Source: an uncultured Lentisphaerota bacterium (GTDB taxonomy: Bacteria > Verrucomicrobiota > Lentisphaeria > Oligosphaerales > CAITYL01). From it: DNA of 40,570 bases. Made by a program: the position numbers and the translations under genes. The notes under the pieces are model-generated. The model was not told the DNA's origin, made no database searches, and saw nothing but the letters and a program-made list of their open reading frames with translations. The stretch spans positions 1 to 40,570 of the forward strand of contig CAIXRA010000002.1 of the NCBI GenBank assembly GCA_903921725.1, in the 5' to 3' direction. Of this stretch, positions 1-8,017 are shown piece after piece. Numbering within the stretch: the first letter of the stretch is position 1; every line of letters begins with the position of its first letter.

Positions 1-45
1 ATTCTCCTCCAGAACCACTTCAGTGAGATTCTCTTTCCCTTCCAT
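1..45 (-). CDS. 5' end of an unidentified gene, possibly a transposase (partial)
   Basis: Only the first 15 codons are inside the window, reading MEGKENLTEVVLEEN, and the gene continues past the left edge. The start is chosen because the ATG is preceded by a near-perfect ribosome binding site, AAGGAGGTGTTACC. A second ATG about 28 bases upstream opens another frame with a weaker GAGG site. The gene lies just beyond a truncated integrase, so an insertion-sequence transposase (for instance of the IS256/mutator type) is a reasonable guess. Fifteen residues cannot establish this. Confidence 0.4.
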   Translation of the reverse strand, partial: MEGKENLTEVVLEEN

Positions 46-121
46 GGTAACACCTCCTTGAAGTTCTCCATGAGAACCTCTTTCGGAGCGTTACCCTCTT
101 TTCGTCACCCGAGGTGGTACA

Positions 122-655
122 TTATCTGGTAAATAGCGCACACTCGTTCCATGTTCGAGCGGACACGCCCCGCGCGGATTCGGCGTCCAAAAAATCACGG
201 GCCATGGAACGGGACACTTGAGTCATGTCCGTGGCTTGCGGCCAACGTTTTTTGATGAAACTTGCGAACCGGTTAAGCGCCGAGACGCTTTGGGCGGTAT
301 AGCATTTCGCCAGGGCGCGCCGCCTGGGGATGCGTGGCCATTCTTCCGCCAAGCGGGTGAGGGGAATCGCCTGGATGTGCTCGCCGGTTTGGATGTTGTA
401 GAGCTTTTCAACCAGCCGGACGGCGTTGCGTTTGTCGTGCGCCTCGCCAGTCAGGGATTCGAGCTTTGCCTGCGCCTGCGCGCGGGATCGCTCAAAGACG
501 GGATCGCCAATATCCCGCAGGGACAGTGAATTTGGCGGTTTCCCGGTGACCACAACCTCCAGGTTGTGACAGTACCGCTTCCCGTTGACCTTGTACCGGC
601 CATACCACCACGGACGAATTTTTCCGTCGGGGCCTTTGCGCAATTCCAGCGGCAT
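122..655 (-). pseudogene. Truncated tyrosine recombinase (phage/island integrase), N-terminal half only
   Basis: The 177 residues resemble the N-terminal part of a tyrosine-family integrase. A short basic arm-binding segment (PWWYGRYKVNGKRYC) is followed by a SAM-like core-binding domain that ends near ARTWNE. The whole catalytic domain with its R-H-R-Y residues is missing, because the frame stops shortly after this point, where such proteins normally continue for about 180 more residues. The start at 655 is supported by GGGAGG seven bases upstream; the frame stays open to 745 without a good site. The gene begins about 200 bases from the 3' end of tRNA-Arg, the classic integrase position of a tRNA-integrated island. 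I infer a disrupted integrase, probably broken by an insertion around 120-145. Confidence 0.7.
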
Positions 656-853
656 TTTGAACCTCCCAGACCCCGGCTGGCTGAAGTGTCTTTTGTCGGT
701 CTGCTTCCCCGGGAAACCGGGGGAAACATGGTGGTCATCCGCCACCTAAAAAACCAACAAAGGTACCAACAAACCAACAAAAACAGGGGTTTCCTATCTG
801 TCTGTACGGGAGGTACTATATACGCTAATTGTTGCTGTCAAGCATGAAGTGAA

Positions 854-930
854 TGGCGCGCCCGGAGGGGTTCGAACCCCCGGCCTTCTGGTTCGAAGCC
901 AGACGCTCTATCCAGCTGAGCTACGGGCGC
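854..930 (-). tRNA. tRNA-Arg (anticodon UCG), CCA encoded
   Basis: A complete cloverleaf is visible on the minus strand. The acceptor stem is GCGCCCG paired with CGGGCGC, and the D-arm contains AGCTCAGCTGGATAGAGC. The anticodon loop CTTCGAA gives anticodon UCG between TCTGG and CCAGA, and the T-arm is GGGGGTTCGAACCCC. The discriminator base is G and the terminal CCA is encoded at 856-854. The anticodon reads CGA and, by wobble, other CGN arginine codons. The 3' end faces the broken integrase, so this gene is the likely attachment site. Confidence 0.97.
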
Positions 931-950
931 GTTTGTGCATGGCGTACAAA

Positions 951-990
951 GCAAAACTCACGCCGGGCGGGCAAGCCGCAGGGCGTGAGT
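951..990 (-). terminator. Rho-independent terminator of the TIGR04073-type gene
   Basis: On the minus strand a nine-base stem, ACTCACGCC paired with GGCGTGAGT, encloses a GC-rich loop and is followed by TTTTGC. It lies about 30 bases after the stop of the gene ending at 1023 and before the tRNA, so it separates the two units. Confidence 0.7.
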
Positions 991-1022
991 CGTGGCGGTT
1001 CAAGTGAACGGCAACCGGGCGG

Positions 1023-1616
1023 TCATTCTTCGCCGGCAAAGTGCAGGTGGCTGACTTCCCAGTCCGTGTACTGATCTTCCGAGAAGAGGAATTCCGGCTC
1101 GATGACCGGCGCCCAGCCGACGGGGAAGGTGATGAATTCGAAGACGCCGACGGTCTCGCGGACCAGGAAACGCCAGACGCCGCGGAAAAGGCCGTAGGAG
1201 AGGGCCGCCACGCCGCCGTCCGCCTTGTTGACGTTGTGGATGTTGACCGGGATTTCGAAAACACCGGTCACCATGTTGGCCAGGCCGCGGCCAAGCTGGC
1301 GGATGGGGTCGCGCTGGGTCTTGTAGGGATGTGCCTCCGCCTCCAGCCCTTCCGCCTTCTTCGGGGTTTCCGCCACGGGTTTGGCGGTGAGGTCCGTCGC
1401 AGCCGGGGCCTTTACGGGGGGCGTTGTGACGGCGGGGGTGGCGGGATCGGCGGGGGCCGGTGCGGCTTCCGCGGGGGTGACGGCTGCTGCGGCGGTATCG
1501 GTCGCTTCAGCGGCGGGGACGGCTTCGTCTGCCGCGTGAACGGAGAACGCCATCAACGCCAGGCCTGCCGCCAGCTTCGCCACCGTGTACCCGTTGAAGA
1601 TGCGCTTTGTTTGCAT
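1023..1616 (-). CDS. Exosortase system-associated protein, TIGR04073-like
   Basis: This 197-residue exported protein starts MQTKRIFNGY and has a signal peptide ending near VHA|ADE. A long Ala/Pro/Thr-rich linker (about residues 28-95) follows. The conserved C-terminal domain contains RQLGRGLANMVTGVFEIP, then a Gly-rich membrane-like stretch and RETVGVFEFITFP. This matches the TIGR04073 family as I remember it, which co-occurs with exosortase/PEP-CTERM systems; its biochemical role is not known. The start at 1616 is supported by GGGGTCGGAG upstream; the frame runs open further into dnaG but without meaning. A promoter lies at 1684-1713 and a terminator follows the gene, so it is probably transcribed alone. 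A PEP-CTERM protein at 36179-38314 fits the assignment. Confidence 0.8.
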   Translation of the reverse strand: MQTKRIFNGYTVAKLAAGLALMAFSVHAADEAVPAAEATDTAAAAVTPAEAAPAPADPATPAVTTPPVKAPAATDLTAKPVAETPKKAEGLEAEAHPYKTQRDPIRQLGRGLANMVTGVFEIPVNIHNVNKADGGVAALSYGLFRGVWRFLVRETVGVFEFITFPVGWAPVIEPEFLFSEDQYTDWEVSHLHFAGEE

Positions 1617-1683
1617 GTTGCTCCGACCCCTCGCCACGTTGGTTTCGATAACCTTGGAAAAACAAATTGTGCTTATTGCGCCT

Positions 1684-1713
1684 AATATAGCAAGTGGTTT
1701 CGCGGAAAAGCAA
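1684..1713 (-). promoter_or_regulatory. Promoter of the TIGR04073-type gene
   Basis: On the minus strand TTGCTT (-35) and TATATT (-10) are separated by 18 bases. The -10 carries a TGC extension (TGCTATATT). It lies about 70 bases upstream of the start at 1616, in the gap after dnaG. The -10 octamer GCTATATT recurs upstream of other genes here. Confidence 0.6.
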
Positions 1714-1755
1714 CCGCCTGCATGTTTTTTTTCAATTCTGTTGCCAGCCTGAAGC

Positions 1756-3738
1756 TCAGGCCGGGGCGGCTGCGGCGGTACGGGATCCAGCCGGAATCCG
1801 TTTCTGGAGGTCGCGGCGGCGCTTGGAAAGTTCCTGGAAGCGGAGGGTGATCTGCTCAAGGCGTTCGGTGCCGGGGTTGGAGGCGAGCTCCTGCTGGATC
1901 CGGTCGAGTTCGTCGCGGACGGCGTCCAGTTCGATGCAGGCCAGGCAGTCGTCCATCGCTTTTTGTACGCGCACCGCATAACGGGCGAGTTGTTCCTCGT
2001 GCGCGGCCTCCGCCTTTGCGCGTTCATCGTCATTCATGCTATCGGCAAGTTCCAGCGCCGGCGGTTGGAACTCGCTGGAGAAGACGATTCTGGCGACCTC
2101 GGGATCTTGGGCGGCGTCCTTCAGGAGCTCCTGTGCGGCGGCGGCCCATTCCCCTTCGGCCGCCAGGGCCAGTACCTGGTTGAGCGCCTGGCCGACGGGG
2201 GTGTCGCCGATGCGGTCATGGCCGAGGCTTTCGGCGAGCGCGCGGGCGCTCGGTTCGTGCCGGAGCGCGAGGTCAAGGAGCATCGTCTCGGCTCGCTGGA
2301 CGGGGGTGGCGGCGGCGGGCCGGGCGGCGCGTACGGGTGCCGGCGCGGCCGCAGCGGCGGGCGGTTCGCCGGGCCGCGGGCCGGACTGGTTGCTGCGGAG
2401 TCCGCGCTGCTGGGCGGCCTGGTGCTGGCGGAGCGTCTCGAAGATGGTCTCGGCGGGGAGCCGGAGTTCGGTGGCGAGCCACTGGCAGTAGCCGGCGCGG
2501 AGGACCGAGGCGGTCGGGCCGGCGAACCGGGCGATTACGGGGAGGACCATCTCCACGATACGGGCGCGGCCTTCGGTCGAGGTCGGGCTGTGCTTGCGTT
2601 TGGCGAGTTCGAGCACGAAGGCGAGGGCGTCCTTTGAATCCCGCAGCGCGGCGGCGAGGGCTTCGGGGCCCTGCGCCTTGTAGAGACTGTCCGGGTCCTG
2701 GTCGAACGGCAGGGTGACGACCTTCGGCTCGAGGCCGGCGGTGATGGCGATCTCGAGGCTGCGGAGGGTGGCGTTTTCACCGGCCTCGTCGGCATCGAAG
2801 CAGAAGGTGACGCTTTTGGTGGAGCCGGCGAGGAGCCGGGCGTGGTCTTCGGTGAAGGCGGTGCCCTGGGGGGCGACGGCGTTGGTCATGCCGGCGCGGT
2901 GGCAGGCGATGGTGTCGAGCTGCCCCTCGCAGATGAGGGCGGTGCCGAACTCCTTGAACGAGGGGCGCGCGAAATGGAGGCCGTAGAGGAGCTTGCCCTT
3001 GTGGAAGAGCGGGCCTTCAGGGGAGTTGATGTATTTGGCCTGCTTGGCGTCCTTTTCGAGGATGCGCGCGCTGAAGCCGACGACGCGCCCGACCTCGTCC
3101 CAGATGGGGAACATGAGTCGGCCGCGGAAGCGGTCGTAGGCCCGCGGGCGGTCTTCCGGCTTGGTGAGGAGTCCGGACTCCAGGAGGAGTTCGGGGGTCC
3201 AGCCGAGACGCTGCGCCCAGTTGAGGCAGGAGTCCCAGGAGTCGGGGGAGTAGCCGAGGCCGAACTTGGCGGCGGCCTCCTCGGGGATGCCGCGGTCGGC
3301 CAGATACTCGCGGGCCTTCGCCGCGTCGGGCGAGGAGAGCAGGAGCTGGCGGTACCAGAGGGCGGCGTTTTTCAGCAGTTCGAAGAGCCGGTCGCGGGTC
3401 TGACGCGGCACGCGTCCGTTGGCGGCGTCTCCGTGGTCGTCTTCCTCGGGAATCTGGACGCCGGTGCGCTGGGCGAGGAGCCGGATGGCGCCGACGAAGT
3501 CCACGTTCTCCTTTTCCATGATGAAGCGGAAGACGTCTCCGTGCTTCTTGCAGCCGAAGCAGTAGAAGGCGTTGTGCTGCTGGCTGACCTTGAAGGAGGG
3601 GGTGCGCTCGTTGTGGAACGGGCAGCAGCCCCAGTAGTCGGAACCACGGCGCTTGAGTGGGAGATAGCTCTCAACAACAGAAACGATGTCCGCGCGGACG
3701 CGGACATCGTCTATGACACTATCGGGGATCCCGGCCAT
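1756..3738 (-). CDS. dnaG: DNA primase DnaG
   Basis: This 660-residue primase synthesises RNA primers at the replication fork. The N-terminal CHC2 zinc finger has C39, H42, C60 and C63 visible around CPFHNERTPSF and YCFGC. The catalytic core follows, with a TOPRIM domain that includes CEGQLD (EGYMD in most homologues) and FDADEAG. The C-terminal third is a Pro/Ala-rich linker and a helical domain that would bind the replicative helicase. The length is normal for the family. The ATG at 3738 gives the standard N-terminus (IPDSVIDDVR, the primase opening), although its ribosome site is weak. It begins seven bases after the stop of the TPR gene, so it is probably translated from the same mRNA. 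The open frame extending to 4026 is only a shadow of the TPR gene. Confidence 0.96.
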   Translation of the reverse strand: MAGIPDSVIDDVRVRADIVSVVESYLPLKRRGSDYWGCCPFHNERTPSFKVSQQHNAFYCFGCKKHGDVFRFIMEKENVDFVGAIRLLAQRTGVQIPEEDDHGDAANGRVPRQTRDRLFELLKNAALWYRQLLLSSPDAAKAREYLADRGIPEEAAAKFGLGYSPDSWDSCLNWAQRLGWTPELLLESGLLTKPEDRPRAYDRFRGRLMFPIWDEVGRVVGFSARILEKDAKQAKYINSPEGPLFHKGKLLYGLHFARPSFKEFGTALICEGQLDTIACHRAGMTNAVAPQGTAFTEDHARLLAGSTKSVTFCFDADEAGENATLRSLEIAITAGLEPKVVTLPFDQDPDSLYKAQGPEALAAALRDSKDALAFVLELAKRKHSPTSTEGRARIVEMVLPVIARFAGPTASVLRAGYCQWLATELRLPAETIFETLRQHQAAQQRGLRSNQSGPRPGEPPAAAAAPAPVRAARPAAATPVQRAETMLLDLALRHEPSARALAESLGHDRIGDTPVGQALNQVLALAAEGEWAAAAQELLKDAAQDPEVARIVFSSEFQPPALELADSMNDDERAKAEAAHEEQLARYAVRVQKAMDDCLACIELDAVRDELDRIQQELASNPGTERLEQITLRFQELSKRRRDLQKRIPAGSRTAAAAPA

Positions 3739-3745
3739 TTTTTGC

Positions 3746-4705
3746 TCAGTGCGCCAGAGTCGTCGTGGTCGTCTTCTTGGCGGTCGGCTTACTGGTGGTT
3801 CCGGTCTTGGTCCCGGTCTTGCTGCTGGTGGTCTTGCTACCGGTCTTGGCCGTGGTGCCCTTCGTGGTGCCGGTCTTGCTGCCGGTCTTGGCCGTGGTGC
3901 CCTTGCCGGTGGTCGCGCCATGCGGTTTGACGGCGGGCGGCGTGCGCGGGTTCTCGCGCTCCAGCGCGGCGATGCGGTTCTTGTAGCTGTCCACGCGCAC
4001 GGTGTCGCCTTCAGCGATGGCTGCATTGGCGCAGGCGCGGTAGTAGCTCAAGGCGGTGCGCGGGTTTTTGAGGTACTGGTCATAGATGACGGCCAGGTTC
4101 TGCGGCGCCAGGAACTTGTGCGGATCCTTCGCCCAGGCGTCCTTGAACGCGGTGGCGGCCAGGTCGTATTTCTGGTTGTTGGTCCACAGGATGCCCAGGT
4201 TGTTGTAGAGGTTAGGGTCGGCCTGCATGTCCGGGTAACGGCGGAGGATCTGGAGATATTTTGTCCCTTCAAGCAGGTTCAGCTCCAGGCAGCAGCGGCC
4301 GAGCAGGACCAGCAGGGGCTCGCTGTTCGGGTTGATCCGGTACGCCTCGCGGAGCGGCGGGAGCGCGGCGGTGTAGTCGCCGGCATCGGCCAGGAGCGAT
4401 CCGTAAAAGTATTGCGCGGCGAAATCATCCCGGCCGGCCTGGGCGGCCTTGGCGAGCATCGGCAGCGCCTCAGTGTCCTTGCCCTGCTGGTGAAGGCTCC
4501 AGCCGTTGAGCACCATGGCGGAAATGTTGCTCGGATCCTTCTTCAAGACCTTGGCCGTCGCCTCACAGGCCGTCGGGAAGCGTCCCGCCTTGTAGGCGGC
4601 CTCCGCCTCCTGCATTTTTTTCGCGACGTTCATGCAGCCGCCGGACAGCAAAAGGGCGGCGCCGCCGGACAGGACAACCAACGTGACCAGTGATTTTTTC
4701 ATCAT
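3746..4705 (-). CDS. TPR-repeat lipoprotein with Lys/Thr-rich tail
   Basis: The 319-residue protein has a signal peptide with a lipobox-like LLLSGGC (Cys25), so it is probably lipid-anchored on the outer side of a membrane. Residues about 28-235 form tetratricopeptide-type repeats (AEAAYKAGRFPTACEA, GKDTEALPMLAKAAQ, GDYTAALPPLREAYRINP, NLGILWTNNQKYDLAATAFKDA). These are protein-interaction helices. The last 70 residues are a low-complexity tail of repeated TAKTGSKTGTTKG-like units, encoded by near-identical short DNA repeats and therefore prone to length change. It is the first gene of a unit with dnaG. Its partner is unknown and the pairing with dnaG need not be functional. The lipobox has Ser at -3, which is atypical. 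Confidence 0.8.
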   Translation of the reverse strand: MMKKSLVTLVVLSGGAALLLSGGCMNVAKKMQEAEAAYKAGRFPTACEATAKVLKKDPSNISAMVLNGWSLHQQGKDTEALPMLAKAAQAGRDDFAAQYFYGSLLADAGDYTAALPPLREAYRINPNSEPLLVLLGRCCLELNLLEGTKYLQILRRYPDMQADPNLYNNLGILWTNNQKYDLAATAFKDAWAKDPHKFLAPQNLAVIYDQYLKNPRTALSYYRACANAAIAEGDTVRVDSYKNRIAALERENPRTPPAVKPHGATTGKGTTAKTGSKTGTTKGTTAKTGSKTTSSKTGTKTGTTSKPTAKKTTTTTLAH

Positions 4706-4853
4706 GAAGCAGGCTCCGCAAACAGGAATCGTGGATGGGCCAGACGGGGGAAAATTGGGCTAACTGTAATGGATTGCCGCCGGTTATGCAACCATGGGCC
4801 GCACCTTTTTCCGGCAACTGCGGCGGCGGAGGCTTTGGCGTGGTATGGTAAAA

Positions 4854-4859
4854 AATATA
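4854..4859 (-). promoter_or_regulatory. Putative -10 box (TATATT) for the TPR-dnaG operon
   Basis: The minus strand reads GCGCTATATT here, about 150 bases upstream of the TPR start, in the divergent gap shared with aroB. No good -35 is visible at 17 bases. The call rests on the recurrence of GCTATATT ahead of other genes in this window. Confidence 0.4.
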
Positions 4860-4948
4860 GCGCGGATCCGGGCGCGCCTGCGGCGGCCGTTCCCGCCGGG
4901 GAAAAAACGTCTTGCGGGAAGAAAAACGGGAAAACGGGCGGGGGATGC

Positions 4949-6049
4949 ATGAAACGGGTTCCGGTCAGTCTGGGCGAACGGTCGTATGAAGTGCTGACGG
5001 GCGGCGGGCTGGATCGCGCGGAATCCGCGGCAGCGGCGCTCCGGCCGTTTGTCGAGAACCGGCATCTGGTCGTCGTGGCGGACGCCGCCGTGGCGGAGCT
5101 GCACGCCGGGAGGCTGGACGCGCTGCTGGCGGCGCAGGGCGCGGCAAAGGTCACGCGGCTGACTTTCCCGGCCGGCGAGGCGTCGAAGACGCTCGGGACG
5201 CTGGAATCACTCTATCATCAGGCGGTGGCGGCGAAGGTGGACCGCCGCGCCGTGGTGGCCGCCCTCGGCGGCGGCGTGACGGGCGACCTGGCCGGCTTCT
5301 TCGCCGCCTCTTTCCTGCGCGGGCTGCCGTTCATCCAGTTTCCCACCACGCTCCTGGCGCTGGTGGACAGCAGCGTCGGCGGCAAGGTCGGCGTCGACCT
5401 GCCGGAGGGGAAGAACCTCGTCGGCGCGTTCCATCAGCCGAAGCTGGTCTGGGGTGAGCTGGAATTCCTCAAAACGCTGCCCGGCCGCGAGTGGCGCTGC
5501 GGCCTCGGAGAGATTGTGAAGTATGGCGTCATTCTCGACTCCGCACTGTTCACCAAGCTGGAATCGTACACGCTTGAATCGCTCCAGGCGGACACGACGG
5601 AGCTGTCGGCCGTTGTCGGACGCTGCTGCGAACTGAAGGCGGAGGTGGTGATTCAGGACGAGCACGAGACCGGCCTGCGCGCCATCCTCAATTACGGTCA
5701 CACGTTCGGCCACGCCGTCGAGGTGCTCGGCGGCTATTCCAAGTACAATCACGGCGAGGGCGTTGCCATCGGCATGGGCATGGCGGCGGATCTCGCCGTT
5801 GACCTTGGCCTCTGCACCGCCGACCTGCCGGTGCGTCAGGACCGGCTCCTCCGGCGCCTCGGCCTGCCGACGCACTGCGCCGGTGCGGAGTTCGCATCCG
5901 AAGCCGTCCTCGACAAGATGGGCAGCGACAAAAAAGTGCTGGACGGCAAACTCCGCCTCATCCTTCCCCGCAAAGTCGGAACCGTCGAAATCGTCGCCGT
6001 CTCCGCCCGCCCCGCGCTTCTGAAAGCCATCCGCGGCCGGGTGGCATAA
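4949..6049 (+). CDS. aroB: 3-dehydroquinate synthase AroB
   Basis: The 366-residue enzyme converts DAHP to 3-dehydroquinate, the second step of the shikimate pathway, using NAD+ and a divalent metal. The NAD-binding motif GGGVTGDLAGFFA and the substrate loop SSVGGKVGVD are present. Metal-ligand histidines appear in YGHTFGHAVE (H251, H255) and NHGEG (H268), with the QDEHE stretch before them. The start at 4949 follows GGGCGGGGG and gives the normal N-terminus and length; the frame is open back to 4769 without support. The gene stands alone, divergent from the TPR-dnaG unit, and is followed by a hairpin and T-run. Confidence 0.96.
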   Translation: MKRVPVSLGERSYEVLTGGGLDRAESAAAALRPFVENRHLVVVADAAVAELHAGRLDALLAAQGAAKVTRLTFPAGEASKTLGTLESLYHQAVAAKVDRRAVVAALGGGVTGDLAGFFAASFLRGLPFIQFPTTLLALVDSSVGGKVGVDLPEGKNLVGAFHQPKLVWGELEFLKTLPGREWRCGLGEIVKYGVILDSALFTKLESYTLESLQADTTELSAVVGRCCELKAEVVIQDEHETGLRAILNYGHTFGHAVEVLGGYSKYNHGEGVAIGMGMAADLAVDLGLCTADLPVRQDRLLRRLGLPTHCAGAEFASEAVLDKMGSDKKVLDGKLRLILPRKVGTVEIVAVSARPALLKAIRGRVA

Positions 6050-6061
6050 AGCCCTCCCTCC

Positions 6062-6085
6062 CCGTGCCCGCTTCACGGCTTTTTT
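6062..6085 (+). terminator. Terminator after aroB
   Basis: CCGTG and CACGG form a five-base stem with a seven-base loop, followed by CTTTTTT. It lies 12 bases beyond the aroB stop. The stem is short, so the call is moderate. Confidence 0.5.
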
Positions 6086-6177
6086 CCGGCAAAAAAAGAC
6101 CGTACGGTATATACTACGCAATAAAATGGCGAATATTTAGTTGTATGCGCGGAAGTCGCGGAGGCCGCATGGTTTCC

Positions 6178-6259
6178 GCCCCAACGGGGCAGCGGATGAC
6201 AGCCCAGGGCAGCGCCCTGGGATTAAAGGACGTACAACAATTTACGCCCTGAAATGGGC
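6178..6259 (+). repeat. Interspersed CCCAGGGC-type palindromic repeat (copy 1)
   Basis: Three hairpin-forming pieces lie in series: GCCCCAACGGGGC, CCCAGGGC-AGC-GCCCTGGG, and GCCCTGAAATGGGC followed by AATGG. The same layout recurs at 35905-36133 and in related form at 12670-12817. The copy fills the gap directly before dprA, and a possible TATACT -10 lies upstream at 6110-6115. The dprA mRNA may therefore carry it as a leader. It is non-coding, although a frame reads through it. Confidence 0.75.
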
Positions 6260-6284
6260 AATGGAAAAGACGGAGAATCCAAAA

Positions 6285-7466
6285 ATGGAAAACCGTGAAG
6301 CATGGATTGTGCTGAACTCGATCTCCGGCATTGGTCCTGTGCGCGCCGGCCAGCTGCTGAGCGTGTTCGGTGAACCGCGGCGCGTGCTTGAGGCGCCGGA
6401 GCGCGAGCTGGCGCGGGTCAACGGCATCGGCGAGGTGCTGGCGCCCGCCGTCGCAAACTGGCGGGTCAGCATCGACCTGAAGGGCGAACTGGAGCTGGCG
6501 CACCGGGCCGGTGTCTGCATCGTGACCCGCGAGGATCCGGAATATCCGGAACGTCTCCGCGACATCCACGACCCGCCGCTCTGCCTGTACATCCGGGGCG
6601 ATGCGCCGGCGGTGGCCGGCCGGCTCCGGCAGTCGCTGGCGGTTGTCGGTTCGCGGCACACCACGGCGTATGGCGTGACCATGGCGCAGAACCTGGCGTC
6701 CGCGGCGGCGCTGGCCGGCTGGGCGGTGGTTTCCGGGCTGGCGCGCGGCATCGACACGGTCGCGCACCAAGCGGCCGTCGATGTTAAAGGCTGCACGGTG
6801 GCGGTGCTTGGCAGCGGCCTGGCGCGCCTGTATCCGCAGGAGAACACCGGCCTGGCGCGCGCCATCGTGGAGGCGGGCGGCGCGCTGGTTTCGGAGTTTC
6901 CCATGCGCGTTCCGCCGGACCGGCGCGCGTTCCCGATGCGAAACCGGCTCATTTCCGGGATGACGGCGGGCACGCTCGTTGTCGAGGCCGGCATCCAGAG
7001 CGGTTCGCTGATTACGGCGGCGCAGGCGCTGGAACAGGGGCGTGCGGTGTTCGCAGTGCCGGGGCGCGTGGACTCGCCGCAGTCGCGTGGTTGCCATGCG
7101 CTGCTCAAGGACGGTGCGGCGCTGGTGGAGACGTTCGCGGACATCCTGGCGGAGCTGGAGACGCTGCCGGGACTGCGGCCGCCCCGGAAGCTGCGGCTGC
7201 CGCCGGGCGCGGGCGCCGGCGGGGAGGAGGAGGCCGGGGAGTCCGCAGCCCCGCCGGCCGCCGAGGATTTCGGCGCGTTGACCGAGCTGGAGCGGAAACT
7301 GGTCGGGCATGTGCGGCGGGAGGGGGAGTGCGGGATCGACCCGCTGATCGCCGCCATCGGCGAACCGGCGCACAAGGTGCTCAGCGCGCTGGTCGCGCTG
7401 GAGATGCGCCGCGTCCTAAACCAGCTCCCCGGCCGCCGCGTCACCCTCCGCTCCGCCCGCGGGTGA
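6285..7466 (+). CDS. dprA: DNA-processing protein DprA
   Basis: The 393-residue protein binds incoming single-stranded DNA and loads RecA during transformation. An N-terminal helix-hairpin-helix/SAM-like part (about 1-75) is followed by the Rossmann-like core with AVVGSRHTTAYG, SGLARGIDTVAHQAA, AVLGSGL, FPMRNRLISGM and SGSLITAAQALEQGR. A C-terminal winged-helix-like domain follows a Pro/Gly/Glu-rich linker at about 290-325. ATG 6285 is preferred because GGAG lies nine bases upstream. ATG 6261 is in frame but sits in the repeat without a site. There are no competence pilus genes nearby. Confidence 0.93.
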   Translation: MENREAWIVLNSISGIGPVRAGQLLSVFGEPRRVLEAPERELARVNGIGEVLAPAVANWRVSIDLKGELELAHRAGVCIVTREDPEYPERLRDIHDPPLCLYIRGDAPAVAGRLRQSLAVVGSRHTTAYGVTMAQNLASAAALAGWAVVSGLARGIDTVAHQAAVDVKGCTVAVLGSGLARLYPQENTGLARAIVEAGGALVSEFPMRVPPDRRAFPMRNRLISGMTAGTLVVEAGIQSGSLITAAQALEQGRAVFAVPGRVDSPQSRGCHALLKDGAALVETFADILAELETLPGLRPPRKLRLPPGAGAGGEEEAGESAAPPAAEDFGALTELERKLVGHVRREGECGIDPLIAAIGEPAHKVLSALVALEMRRVLNQLPGRRVTLRSARG

Positions 7467-7479
7467 AACCGCATTTTCG

Positions 7480-7503
7480 CGCAGAGACGCAGAGGCGCGG
7501 AGA
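7480..7503. repeat. Left inverted repeat flanking the GxxExxY gene
   Basis: These 24 bases (beginning CGCAGAGACGCAG) match the reverse complement of 7936-7959 at 21 of 24 positions. The right end of this arm provides the GGAG ribosome site of the gene it flanks. The arm has a nine-base phasing of GCG and AGA. Confidence 0.75.
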
Positions 7504-7506
7504 AAA

Positions 7507-7911
7507 ATGATGGAAAGGCTGGCGCCTATGACGGAAAATGAAATCGGGACGGCGGTTGTTGCCGCGGCCATTTCGGTTCACCGAAAACTTGGGCCGGGCT
7601 TGCTGGAGAGCGTCTATGAGGCCGTGTTGACCCACGAATTGCGCAAGCGGGGATTTGATGTCGAACGCCAGGCGCCGGTGGCGATTGTGTATGACGGAAT
7701 TCGGTTTGAGGAGGGATTTCGGGCGGACATTGTCGTGGACAAAAAGGTTACGCTGGAGTTGAAGTCTGTTGAGCATGTGTCTCCGGCACACCGGAAGCAA
7801 ATCCAAACGTATCTGAGCCTGACCGGCCACAAACTCGGCTACCTGTTGAATTTTGGCGAGGCCCTCATGAAAAATGGAATCACCCGTGCCGTCAACGGCT
7901 TGGAGGGATGA
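7507..7911 (+). CDS. GxxExxY family protein (PD-(D/E)XK-like nuclease fold)
   Basis: This 134-residue protein carries the defining motif GPGLLESVYE at about residues 29-38. It also has core segments typical of PD-(D/E)XK nuclease-like folds (FRADIVVDKKVTLELKSVE). Members are small, scattered and often present in several copies per genome; their function is unknown. The start at 7507 has GGAG five bases upstream, inside the flanking repeat. ATG 7528 is an alternative. The gene sits between inverted repeats (7480-7503 and 7936-7959) with no operon partner, which suggests a cassette that moved as a unit. Confidence 0.88.
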   Translation: MMERLAPMTENEIGTAVVAAAISVHRKLGPGLLESVYEAVLTHELRKRGFDVERQAPVAIVYDGIRFEEGFRADIVVDKKVTLELKSVEHVSPAHRKQIQTYLSLTGHKLGYLLNFGEALMKNGITRAVNGLEG

Positions 7912-7935
7912 CTCTTATTTTGTTTAGATTTTTAA

Positions 7936-7959
7936 TCTCCGCGCCCCTGCGCCTCCGCG
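7936..7959. repeat. Right inverted repeat flanking the GxxExxY gene
   Basis: This is the reverse-complement partner of 7480-7503, with three mismatches in 24. It begins 25 bases after the GxxExxY stop and ends before topA. No transposase is attached. Confidence 0.75.
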
Positions 7960-8017
7960 CGGGAAATTCATTCGGGTGCGGCATGGAAAAAATGTCGGCT
8001 TATAGTATTAGGCTCTT

